This document shows, piece by piece, positions 44,176-57,200 of a stretch of 64,000 nt of DNA. The position numbers and the translations under genes were made by a program. Within the stretch, counting starts at the first letter, position 1; every line of letters starts with the position of its first letter. Origin of the DNA: Hydractinia symbiolongicarpus (taxonomy: Eukaryota; Cnidaria; Hydrozoa; Anthoathecata; Hydractiniidae); assembly GCF_029227915.1 (NCBI RefSeq), contig NC_079887.1, forward strand, positions 14,384,001-14,448,000, given 5' to 3'. The notes below the pieces were generated by a model. That model had not been told where the DNA came from, searched no databases, and saw nothing but the letters and a program-made list of their open reading frames with translations.

Positions 44176-44982
44176 TTAATTTTCTTTCATCGCAATATTT
44201 TCCATTTTTAAAGAAATTGTTAGTTTTAAGAAAAACTTTTATTTTTAGTTTTGAAAAAACTGTTTTACGATATTTATGATAAAAGATGTTGTTGATGATG
44301 TCGATGTTGTGTTGAATGAATGAAAGAGAAACAATAATTTTACATTTATATATAAGTTTAATTGGTTTTTAATTAGTTAAACATCGTTTCAAATTTCGTT
44401 TCAATAACTTCAAAGACTTTAACATCTTACAGATAGATATATAGATCGTTTCAGAATTTTTTCTAATCGTTTCAAAATCGTTTCAAAATAGTTTCACAAT
44501 CGTTTCATTTTTACGTAGTTTATACAAAGTCGTTTCGCAAATAAAATATGAAACATTTAATTCGTTTCATGATACGATTATGAAACGATGTGAAAAAAAT
44601 ATTGAAACGATTACCATACGATGAAAATTGTTTCAATTCGTATCAAAACTGAAACTATCTTGGACACTATCCATAACATGTTGTCTTGAGAATTGTACTA
44701 GGCCATTACCGCTTGATGGTACATCCATTTATTTTTTTTCGACAATTAAGAAGTTAGAAATTTCACAGCATAATTTATTTGCACATATTTTTAGGTCAGG
44801 AAATCAATTAAGATTTTAAATTTCACCAAGCAAGCTAATCAAGTTAGTAACAGCAGCTTTCTATTTGTTTCACGTTTTAAATTTATATACCTCTACTGAA
44901 CACACACCGTGTTTTTTTAATAGATCATGGTACCTTATTAATGGTATCTCAGTTAATTAACTACCAAGTTATCTTGTTAGAC

Positions 44983-44990
44983 TATATAAA
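44983..44990 (+). promoter_or_regulatory. Candidate TATA box of gene B
   Basis: TATATAAA 230 bp before the gene B start codon, in the same conserved block as in gene A. Confidence 0.45.
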
Positions 44991-45219
44991 CAATAATAGT
45001 ATTGTAGAAACACAATGGAACGTCTTATAACCAAAGTATGAATACAATTTAACCAGAATAAAAAAAATAAGATTAAAAATTATAATTTAATAGTAAATAC
45101 ATTTTTAAGACGTCAATAAGCTATTTCGTAGATATAAATTGGTGTTGTAAGTATAAGGTTTTATAGTACGATAGAATGTCTAGCTAAATCTCGCTCTTGA
45201 ATTATTAGAAGAAACTGAG

Positions 45220-45274
45220 ATGCAGTACTACAAGGTTTTATTTCTTATATTTGTGGTTAACTTGTCGTTATTAA
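45220..45274 (+). CDS. Gene B exon 1: signal peptide
   Basis: 'MQYYKVLFLIFVVNLSLL', donor GTAAGT, phase 1 out. One codon shorter than in gene A. Confidence 0.75.
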
Positions 45275-48200
45275 GTAAGTTCTATTTTATTTTATGAGTA
45301 AGGAACAGGACAAACGTATTATTTTACTTGTTATTCTACGATATTATTTTAAACTTATCATGTCAAAGTCATATTTTCAATGATCCTTCTTTTTTACTAC
45401 ACTTTCCTATATAAGTAACACAACCGTTTGACTGACGTTCAATGTTACTTGTATTTTACAAGCTTAACTAATATTGTATTTTACAAGATCAACTGTTAAG
45501 CCTAGTTCCCACCAACGCGTTTATTATTAAAAATATGTTTATTACTAAGCTCGTTGAGTTTATTTCTATCTAATTGATTATGCAGTAAGATTATGTGTTC
45601 ATACTGGACTTAAAGATAATTAACTCCTATATATACGGAGGTGTGGCACCCGAGGACCAAAATATGCTAATATCAGCAGCAAATATCTGAAAATCATAAG
45701 GCAGAACCACATTTTTTCAAAATTACCCAGAGTTCTTCCTCAACGTTGTCCGTCATTTTGGCTAGCGCTGAAAGTTGTGACTGAGACGGGGTTGGAAGCT
45801 CAGGGATCGTGGCTTGAAACTAAAGACATGCAAAGAAATGCCATGAGTAGTGCAAGGGAAAGAAGAGGAATTCTTAAGTAATTTTTATTCATTGGATTTG
45901 CAAGAATTTGAGGTGCCCCACAATGAGAAGTAAAGAACAGAAACGCCTTTCCGATGTCTGATGATGAGTGATGGTCACATCTGGATAATACTTATTTTGT
46001 GATTTTAAGCTACCTAGCCAGTACCATGCCAGCACTCCTGGGCACATTTGTTATTAAATAATTAGGTGATAAGGTACAAGAGCTTAATATATTACTTTAA
46101 TCTAGCTAGCTGCACAAGAGATTTTTCAAGGCATTCTGTCATTTTAAATAAAAATAGGTAGCTATTTGGACCTCCCATAGCAGTGAACATTTAAGACTTG
46201 AGTATATAGCTAGTTAGGTATGGAAGACATTGCATGTTGGTAAACATGTTTCCACGACAAACTGAAACCTATATTTCATAAATAAATTTCTGCATATATA
46301 AATAATTTTGTAGATTTTCAGTTTTCTTTTATGAAATAACAAAATTTGGGAAAGTATAGCCAGAAGTAATATTCGCTTGAAGTGGGAAGACCTAAAGTCT
46401 TCAGGTTAAGACTTAGTAAAGCGTAAACTTATTGTAATGTGCTACAAATCCAGTGGACAATTATAGCATTAAGAATATCTTTTTCATAAACCAACACTCA
46501 CAGGACTTATGATAAAGATAAGCCTATTGTTACTTCTGAGAAGCAAATACAGTTGTTTAGCATTTTTCATTTTGCATAAAAAGTTCCTGTGGATATTCAA
46601 AAATTAATTGTGAGTGGCACCAGACTGGGCGATTAGTGCAAAGTAAATGTGTTGCAGATGCAGGTGGACATTTAGCACTGTGCTTTAGAAGCACATTCCT
46701 TTTTTCTCTGAGCTGGATAAGGTATTTGGTCCTAAACCTGGGACACATTGTATCTGTTTGAATTATTTTTAAGCCTGAGAATCACTTAGAATGTTTTCTG
46801 TACACTTGGCCTGTCAAAATTGATATGCTGTCAAAAAAAGTTTATCGGCGTCTCCAAAAATGGCGAAAATTAAGAACTCAGAAACTATGATAGTAGTTTT
46901 GGGTTCATTTCATCAAACTGGTCTAAAAACATGTAATACTAAGTTTCAGGTCATTATTTCAATTTTTACTGAAGTAATAGGACTTTTACTTAGTATAGTT
47001 TTAGCATAGTGTTTCATACAGCTGACACCAAAATGACTGCAGGGACTAATCGGTTTGAAATTATTTATAATATTTTAATAACAAACTTTCTCTCTTGATG
47101 TGTTTTTATTTTCCTGCAAAAGTTCTTGCATAGCTTATGTATTAACATTAAGATAAGAATGAAAAAGTTACTGTGAGATATGGGTTTTAAACCTTAAAAA
47201 TTTCCAGCGAGAAATTTGAAAACTAATGAATGACAAAATCGCAAAAGTTTTTCTTCAAATTTTTATTTTTGTTAATGTAAAAGTAATCCACATGAAAAAA
47301 GTGCCTGATGCTTTTTATGAAGAAATCTTCCATATTAGCCATATGGGGTAACTTGATGAACAATGCATTTTCCTGCAGGTGTTCTCAAATATGTGTAGTA
47401 TAATCTTAAAAATGTGATGTAAACCCATTGGTATTTTTGTAACAAGTACCAAATTTTGTTCATTTCTTGCGCTTATGAGTGCAACCAAAGTGCCCTGTAC
47501 GTAAGTCCTAAGAATTTATGTCATTGACTCACTCTTTACGAATGACACCACGTAACAAAGGAAGACCATGCTTTGCTATTTCCCGTAACCTATACCGAGT
47601 AAATGTGATATATATCAGAATTAATTGTCTTTAATTTTCGAATGAGAGTTATGAATTGTGATTTGTAAGTATAGATGTGGATAGCGAGGACATCTGAAGT
47701 TTTTTACAAACAAATTTAAAACAAAACAAAAACAACACCAAACCTTGTTTATACTCTAGTTTTTCATCTATCTCCAAGCGTTCTCCTTTCTGTCTTTTTT
47801 CTTGTATTCATCATAGAGACAGGGATAGAGTCTCACCAGCTCAGACAGTGTTCCTCTGCTACTATTCTTATTTAAGAAAAGAGGAGTGTTTATTTTTTTG
47901 AAAGAAAATTTAGTTTTTATCCTACTTAAAAAAAGATGACATAGGCTTTCTTAAGAGTGCGACGTGAAGTAAAAATACGGCATAAAAATACGTGTAACTG
48001 ACCCATATACGGTATGACACTCAAAAAAAAGCTGCTCCTGAATAGGTAAAGTTGTCTAGCTTCTTCAGAAAAAAGTATCCTGTATGCCATTTTATAGTCA
48101 TTGTTTAATAACACAATTCGTTACTATAACACCTAATTGGTTATTCTTCTTATCCTTGCTGAAGTACAGTTGTCCTAAATTCCAAAGTTTTTCCTTGAGC

Positions 48201-51200
48201 AGCTCTTTTATTGTTTTTCAACTCATTATAGAATGTGACGAAAACTTGACTGCAAGAAAGTAAGTAATTTTCTCTTTTTAAAAAATTACCATTTATTTGT
48301 TAAATCATTGTCATTGAATAATATAACATAATATGACATGATAATACTTATATTATTCGATAAAGTAAGTATTTGTAACTTATTTGCACCGTCCACATGC
48401 ACGTTTGACACATGCAAAGTGCATTTAGTTATAGCGCTGAAATTAGATATACAAGTGAATTTAATAACTTCTGAGCGAAAATTTGTAAAGTATTGTGACA
48501 TGGCACAGATTATATGTTACCTTTGCTTTGTTTCTTCGTGCAATATAACAATTGTGTCAGGTTTAATTAACTTTAAAAAATACTGCCCTTAATTGTATAA
48601 ATAAATTTTATGCTGACTTTTGGAAATACAGTTTGCCCTATATGAAACACATTTTTGCGCAAACTAGATCTATTGTTCAACTAAATTAATGAGAGCAAAT
48701 TCATATTTATTTCAAAACTTAATTTGCAAAATTGGAATTAGGTATTACACCTGTACGCATATGCGAGAGGGTTTACCATATAAGTGCTGAGCCTGGTGCT
48801 TTCCTATGTTCTTATTTAAACCGAACCTGGGATAAATTTTTTTGAAAATAGTATAACGCCTATCCGGATGTGTACCGTACGTTTCGAACTTACGCGGAAA
48901 CTTTTTGTGTAAAATATTTTTTGGAGAATATATTACACCTGAAACACTATAATGCTGTGTGCGCTTCAACCATTTAAGACATTGAGCATGCCTGTACCGT
49001 ACTATAGTACATACATATCAAACTTTTTATCCATTTTTGCTCCAGTTTTGGTTTCGTTAATTAAGCTAATAAGATGTAAAATAAATATAAGAAATTATTC
49101 TCTTTAATAACAAAATTTAATAAAATAGCCGGACCCTTATTTTTATTTTCCCGCAACAAAATTGTAAGCTTTCATTAAAGGAGTAACGTGCTATTATTTT
49201 CCTGATTTTTTTTCTTTTTAGTTGCATTCCCTACAAAGATGTGTTGCTGCATGGGCAATGTTTTGATGCATTGTCTAAGTATAATATCTACAATTATAAC
49301 ATGGAGGAGCTGAAAAGCACTGATAGAATTTTGAGTGTAGTCTTCTCGCTCGTTTCTGGGTGGAAGAATGCCGATAACCATACAAAGATGATAGCGATTA
49401 ATAGACAATTGCAAGAACACCTAGGTAAGACTGCTAAATCTCAATAATAATAGAGGTTGACTGTCTGTGCAGTAAAACCCATAACAAGAAGAAAAGAGTT
49501 AGTTTGAAATTTCTTAACACAAAAACTCGTTCTTCGCGGTACCCTCTTTTATGCAACTTTCAATCCGCTTTTAATGGTGTTTTGGCCTAAATATTGCTTA
49601 CAACTTATTGAATTGAAGGGTCGAAACCGTTCTTGGCTGTTGGTTATAATAACTGGGGTGGGCGTCATTAGAGACGACTTTAAACGATAGTGACGGTGAG
49701 AGCATTTTTAAAACAAAGTTGATTTATTTTTTTCTGAACTTTCAGTTACGATTTTGTACTCTAAATTTTAAAGTAAATATTTAAAAACGCTTTTAGCCAT
49801 TGGTCATAGATTTCGTTTCGTAATCACAGGTTCTGTGATTCGATCTACCACGCGGGCATGTTTAGCAACCCATACCATGTAAGAGAGATTGTATTGGTGT
49901 ATACTTAATGTATATATTCAGAACACAGGACCTACATTGATAACAGTGTTTCCAACACTGAAGTGGCTATATTTTGTATAAATGTTTACAATAAACAAAC
50001 AATTTAACGATTTTGGCTGCAAAGCTACATCCGTCAAAAACTTGGTAACTATTTATGTTTTTTTTTGCTTGTGTGTTCTGCTGAACAGTAAAAGTATTCA
50101 ACATAAAACAGATTTTGTGCTGAACAGTGTCAATTACACAATTAGGCAAAAACAGCTGTTTCCACAAATATTATTCCTAGGTACGTAGGCTTAGATAGTC
50201 ACTTCAGCACAGCGACTCTGGCAATACGTCCATGAACTAGCTATACTTTCCTTTTTTTGTTTTAAATGCGCTCTAGCTAGCCGACACATTTTACTGCTGT
50301 TTCATTGCTAAAGTTTGTATTATGAATGCATAACCATATTTAAAGTAAACACACACATAAAGTCCTATCTACCTAGCTTGACTAACCTAGATGATATTCA
50401 AATTATATCATCTGCAATGGCGGATGTGCCACAAAGGATGCCTGTATTAAGCAGCCCCATCGGATGTGGTGTTAACGAGGTGTGCAACGCTGCGTCTCCT
50501 AGCTTTGTATCTACTGCATTTATGTTGTTCTAATTTAGATATGTGCAGTCATTTGCCCAAATTTAAAACAAATTTGGAAAATATCACTGAAGTATACAAG
50601 GAGAAGATTTCGTTATTCTTTAGTTGCTTCTCTTATGATATCAAGTGGATTCTTTGTCATCTAACACATTCAGTGTGCTTACAATCAAATGTTGATGCTT
50701 CAGTAATACTATCTCCACCTTGTAAATCAACCTGCGTCAATGACAAGTGTTTGCCTTTGTTTAAATATGTTTACAATCTGATCAAAGATTTACGTAGTAT
50801 CTGCCATGTATCGATGCCTCACTTGAATGACAGCAGATTTAATCTAAATTGTCAAGCTTTACCTGAAGCGAATGTTACTTATTTTGAACGTTGTCAAAAC
50901 AAAGGTATAATTTTAATTAAGTTTAAGTAACTGGTTTATTTCCTTTCCCCTTTCGCTAAGGCAACTATACAAATCCAGTTTTTCTAATTGTTAGTTTAGT
51001 CTATTTGCTACAGTTATAGGTTTTATGATGGAAGAATTCAGTTTTTAATACCATGGGGAGTTTTTTTGTTCTTTTTTATACAGCTATAGGCAGTCTTAAC
51101 ACCTGTAATGATGAATCTTTACGAGGCGGAAAATTGGGGGGGGGGACTTTTTTCGCTGCTACATTTTTCGCCTCGTGGAGATGGCTACCAGTCGTTGCTC

Positions 51201-54200
51201 GCAATAAATTCACATTATTAGTGGGACTAGTCGATAAAGCCCGTGGAAAAATCCACTTAGGCAAAAGGCCATTAAAAAAATAAGTTGCTTTAGATGTTTT
51301 TTGCTGATGTAAGAAATGCATATAGAAAAAAAATGTTCTTAAAATCTTACACAAAATGTCAAATGTCAAATCTTACACAAAATAAAAAAAGAACAGCTTG
51401 CAAGGTGCAAAATCTAGTTGATAAAAAGTTACAACAACGACACTCACAACATCGACACTCACAACACCAATACTCACAAAACCGACAGTAAGAACACCAA
51501 CAGTCACAACACGGATAATAACAATGTCAGAAATAACGCATCTCAAATATGTACATCTTATAAGTGATTATGTTGAAAACCCTCAGTATTTTATTCTGAA
51601 ATGTCAAAAAGTTGGCCTGCAAGAGTTAGCACAAATCAACAAAAATAAGTTCTTTACACATTTTAAATATAGCCATAGTTTAGAAAACATTAAAGGTAAG
51701 TCTACAAAAATCAGTCATTTCAGTTGCATACCATTCTCTCTCACAAAAATTTACACACAGTGTAAAAATCAACCAGTTAAGAACACAAAAAAATTTCTTT
51801 TTTAGTATTATGATCCGTACTGCCCTTTACCAACAAATCTGAACCTAAATGTCAAAAAATCAATAATCAAAGAATCTTGAATTAAAAAAGATCATTATTT
51901 TGGAAACATTGTATACGGTTCGTAAACAAAAGTTTACACAAAATGTAAAACAGATTGGTTTTTGAGAAACACATCTAAATCAACAAAAATAATTTCATTC
52001 AGCATGTCGTATATTGCATCAATCTTCCACCAAAAGGTTACGAAACACATTAAAATTTAGAAAAATCAGTCATTTCAGTGCATACAGTCATCGCCCATTA
52101 GGTTACAAAATCAGAAACAAAACAATAATAAATAACTTAACACACACACTTTAAATTCTATAAAATTCGTTCCACTTGTCATATTGCATGTGTTAAAGTG
52201 CACAGGTAATGTGAAAAAAATTATAGATGAATCCAGCGTGACGTGATTTGTTTACTTTTTAGCGGTAAGCTCCTTGGCTCTGGCTTTTGCGTGGCAGGAA
52301 AAAAGATGCTAGGATTTGGTAAAGAAAGGTCTTTTACTGTGGATTTCTTCTAACGGGGACATCGCTGGGGTTATAAACTATTATCGAGTGTAGGTTGATG
52401 CCTTGTTTTATTTGAATTCATTAAAAGTCATAAGAAGTGAAAATTACTTTGCTTCACCTAGCACCCCAATCTTTTTCCCTGCCATGCAAATGCCAAAGCT
52501 GAAAGAGCTTATCACTGAAAATGTAAACAACGGAATTCATCTATACTCTCTATGGGCATAAAAATACATCCTACTATCCTGCAAAAGTTCAAGTCTTTGA
52601 AAGATTTTGTAGGTAGCTAGCTAGCTTGTTACATCAAAATTCGTGCTCATAAAAGAAGAGAAATTTGGAAACTATAGTAGTTAGCTATATATAATTAAAA
52701 AAGAGGAATAACAACAGAAGTCATAGGTTAGAGAGCTAACCATGGGATGGGGAGCTGGACTTGGAGGCTAACATTAGCTAGCTAACAGTAGAGCTAAGAC
52801 ACCAAGTTAAATACACTTAAACTGGGAACACTTACCTAAAATTAAAGCTAGCTATTTATGCTTAGTAAAACACATATAGGGGGAAGCAAATATGGCTACA
52901 TACGCGGTAAAATATGAGACTGTAGTTTTTATTGGGAAATGCGAGTCTGCTTGCTCCACCGACATAAAAACCAAACGAATAAAAATATCAAAGTTCTTAC
53001 TATTTGTGATTTCAAATCCACTTTAAACTCTAGCCTTTGTTTTCTACTTCTAACTTTACTTTACATCTAGCTCCACTTCTCACTTCACTTTTCTACTTCT
53101 TCACTTGGTCTCTTTTCTTTTTAAATATATAGCTATGCTTTTTTAAACCACTTTTTTTCCTTTTTTTCAAGGTAAAAGGATCGTTCTTCTGTGCTTCCTT
53201 TTGGTGGCCTTTATTTTCTACTTCTAAATTTACTTCACTTCTAGCTCCACGTAACTCCACTTTCACTTCCAACTTCACTTTTTCTACTTCTTCACTTGGA
53301 CTTTTTTCTTTTTAAATATAAAAAAATATCAAAGGTCTTACTATATGTGAATCCAAATCGACTTTAAACCCAAGCTTTTATTTTCTACTTCTAACTTTTC
53401 TTTACTACTTCTAGCTGCACTCTTCACTTTCGAAGCAACTTCTCGTGGCTTCTAACTTTACTTTTGTACTTCTACTTCTCCACTTTGACTTTTCTTGCTT
53501 TTAATATCTGCACTTTTATGTGACTAAGGGATCGTCGAAAATAAGAAATTTTTTAACCGCTTCTTCAGTTCGCCTTTTGTGTCGAGAACTTTGTCGAGAA
53601 ATTTTTATGTTTGTTTGTTTTTACGCTAACGGAACTTTTTATTCGAATGCCGTCCCGTTCGAAAGTACGCATTTCAGCCAATCATACTGCTTATTTTCTA
53701 TCACGTGGTTTCTAACGGTTGCGAGACAAATGTAAACAAAACAAAAAAACTCGGCAAACGCGCGCACTCGGTTGTTAAAGAACATCGTATTTGCAAAAGT
53801 CACAGACAGAAGCTCTGTATTATTATAAGAGATATATATTGAACTGCCTTTTTTGGAATCGGCGCGACTGAACTTAAGTTGTATGCATTTCGACATTTAT
53901 ATTCATGATGTTATTTTAAAGTTACTATACCTTTTGACATCAGTCAAGTTAAGTTTCAAGGCACTCGTTGTATCGGGCAAACCATTTTAGTCAACCCTGC
54001 AGCTTCGCTTTGCCGAGACTTCGCGTTTATGAATAGACATTTTCGTTTGCGTCCAAATTCTCGTATGAAAAAAAAGCACATTATAATATCTTTGAAGAAG
54101 ACTTAATTGATTAGTTAACTTATTTCACTGGGCTATTGTATAAAAGGATCCTCAGATAAAGTAAAATGCGATCATATGGAAAATGAGCCAATCCAGTTTG

Positions 54201-57200
54201 GCCAGATCGCTTTCATATGCTGTGATCTGGGTTAGGCAGACAAAAAATTTCTCGTGTAATGTATGTTGAATTTTATAATTTTGTGCATGATTATCTTAAT
54301 TTCGGCTGTTTTTTTTGGAGACTGACAGCTTATATTGTTTCGTTAATAATGGTATAAAAATGAGAAAGTTTGAAGTTTAATCTGTTTTACAAAACTACTA
54401 GGCTTTCGTCTTTGCCGTTTGCTTTTCTGTGATCCCAAAATATGATCTAAAACCATCTTTACATTTTTTCTTCACATTCTTTATTTTTGGAAAAGTTTAG
54501 TATAAATTTTTTATACGATTTTTAACCTAATATCGTCGGAAAACTATCTTACCGTAACTTGCGTTCTGCTTGCTGTAGGTAAAACATACCTCTCCACTTT
54601 ATGGTTTTGTGAAAGAGGTTTAAAATGTAAGAAGTACTGTCCTAAAAATTTAGTCACAAAGGTAACGACCATTACCTAACTGTTTTTTACATCTTCTTAT
54701 GCTGCACGTGGTGGCTCATATAAATGATTATTAAAAATTGATTTCTAAAAACATTATTTGGGAGAAAATATTTGATCGTTATCACAAAGCAAAAACGTCA
54801 AATACATTTTCAAAAACTATTTTTGCACCTTCCAGATCTTTTTCGATCTGATCACTAAAAATTTTTTTTAACAAAAACTGATTTTTTTTACACTTATGCC
54901 ATAAATCCCTTTGATACCCAAATATAACTAAAAACGGCAGAAATGTACCTACCAAAGTTTATATCCATAACTTATTTACTGATAGCTATTTTTAATTAAT
55001 TTATGCGGGAAATCCACTGCGATGATTGGATAGGAACCTTCACTACGGGCTCTATACAGCACGGTAGAACTTTTAACCTTCGGTCGGTGTATAGTCCTCG
55101 CAAGCTTGGTCTGCACTTTCGACCTGACATTATATTTCTCAGCATAGATAGACAGAACAGCTTATATTGTTTTAATACGCTTTATGACCTCTTATCTGGC
55201 TTTAAAATTAAGTTTTCTGGCAAAACATATTTCGTTCATTAATGTCCTTGCTTTTGCCCATTGCAGAAGTTGAGTTTGTCGATATTTTCATTTGATTTAA
55301 ATGTGTCAGGTGCTTTACGCACGCGTTAGATTATGTCTCCTAAAGTTGAGAAAATATAGAGAAAGTAAGTCTACCTTTTATGTGTCCATTGTTTAGTATC
55401 AACAGATGGGTTAACTTACCCACTTTTCCTGGTTTACTTAGGGCTGCAAAAAGAGCAATACTATGACGAGTTACAATTTGTTAAAAACATGTACTTTATG
55501 TCTCCTTTGCATAAAGCGTGAACGTATTTACACATGGATATATCGGATATTTTTTAAAAATAGTTTAATTAAAATTCACTTAATGACAGTGTGTAATACT
55601 CAGAAAGTCTCGTGTATGCTTTTTAGCCTGCCCAACAAGACTAGCTCGCTCTATGTGATTGTATAGAAAACGTTAGTGAGCTCATATGATCAGTCCTATA
55701 TCATCCTTTTCAAATACAGGTTCTACAATGAATATAAATTATGTGCGAGATTTCTTACAACGACACATTTCTCAAGATGTTTGTTTTACTAAATTACAGA
55801 AAACCGGAACATCCTGCACACGCGATACTGTTACAATTATACCCGAAGAGACGACAGCTTTGTTGGAGAAATCGGCGAGGGATGCGTATTTTGGAGTGAA
55901 GCAAACCCGTACGTATCAGCGAGCGTTTATCCAACTTTGTATAAGCAATATTGTAGAAATCCACAGGGATTTGCCACCACACCATGGTGTTACACTGATA
56001 TGCGAAGCCGTGCCTGGAAAACGTGTGGATACTTAGAGAAATGTTTGACACCTGAAGAAAAAAGTAAGTACATATTTTTCCTTCGATCATACTTGATTTT
56101 AAATGTACACTAATTGAAGAGGGAGCACAAAGCTGCGAATAGATTTTTGCTCCTACAAGCCACAAAAGAAAATTTCAACAAATCGAAAAACGAATTTCAT
56201 AGAACTTGCAATTTTATATTAAGTTGTGTCAAAATTTTTAAAAGTGTAAAATCATATCACATGGCTTAATATAAACAGTATGGATAGCATCAGAATGTTA
56301 ATTGGGCACAAAGCGTCCTTAACAAAACATTTCATAATAACAGGCTAGCCCTATGATTTGTAGGATAATCCACTTATTACAGAGAAAGTATGTTTCACGA
56401 AATCAGGTTTAAAGTTCGTAAATATATTTTTAACTCATCGAAAGGCAAGAATAAGAATGCCACTTGTCTAAAAGTCTTTTCCACAATACTCCATAACAGT
56501 AATACTTTCTTTTCTTTATATTTATGTACTGGACACCTGCCTGCCAAATCTTTGCATCCTATGTATTAAAACTTATTTCTTAAAATGAATCACATAATCA
56601 CAGAAATAAGTTTTTAATGCAGTACTTGTTCAGACCTTAACCAGGTTTTAACCAGCAAGTACATACTCAAATCCCAAACCCTCTTAAAGTTTGAGTTGCC
56701 AATCAGTATTGCTTTTACCTATAATAATCTAAAATAAGTTACAAGACACGTAAGGTTCACTAAGACTGCAGACATTTCTTCTCGAGACAGCGTGAAGTAG
56801 TAAGCATATAATGTGATTTCATTTGCCTATAAGCTATAACCACAGCTGTAATATTGCTTGTCTAATAATATTTTTAGATAAAGAACTTTGGACAAAGACG
56901 TAAGCATATTATTTGTCCATATTATAATACCCGTATACGTCTGTTTCTCACGCAAAGTGGTACTGGAAATAGCAAGACGCACGCAATGCGATGTAAAAAG
57001 GACGGGCGAACTCTTTGCTTCCACGAGTCACTGCCTAGTTAACACTATTTACTTTAAAGTCTCAGTTATTGGATGTCGCTGAAGTGATGTAAAAAATATT
57101 TAAATGATGCTGACATGAATTTGTATTTCGGACAAATAGATCAGAAAAAGGACAGAAAGAGAACTATATTATCGATATTGTAACACTAGAGTGAGCGAGC

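Larger units (their letters stand above)
43577..44667. mobile_element. 1.1-kb MITE made of CGTTTCA iterations, copy B only
   Basis: Ends: GGGTCGTCTCCGAGATTGTT (left) and, in reverse at the right, GTGTCCAAGATAGTTTCA. They are imperfect inverted repeats. The motif ATCGTTTCA or its reverse complement occurs dozens of times, mostly within 450 bp of each end. The flanking DNA is contiguous in copy A (about 15970-16020), so it entered copy B after the duplication. No coding sequence. Confidence 0.65.
51227..53831 (-). mobile_element. 2.6-kb non-autonomous Helitron in intron 4 of gene B
   Basis: Read on the minus strand it starts TCTCTTATAATAATAC (preceded by A at 53832) and ends with the hairpin GTGGATTTTTCCACGGG, then a short spacer and CTAG at 51230-51227, followed by T. 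A-to-T insertion, TC start, CTAG end and a 3' hairpin are the Helitron signature. The flanks are nearly contiguous in copy A around 26905-26935, so it inserted after the duplication. No Rep/helicase motifs were seen. Confidence 0.65.

Noticed and set aside
53093-53278. Charged minus-strand frame in the Helitron
   Set aside because: It is the translation of the pyrimidine-rich tandem repeat.
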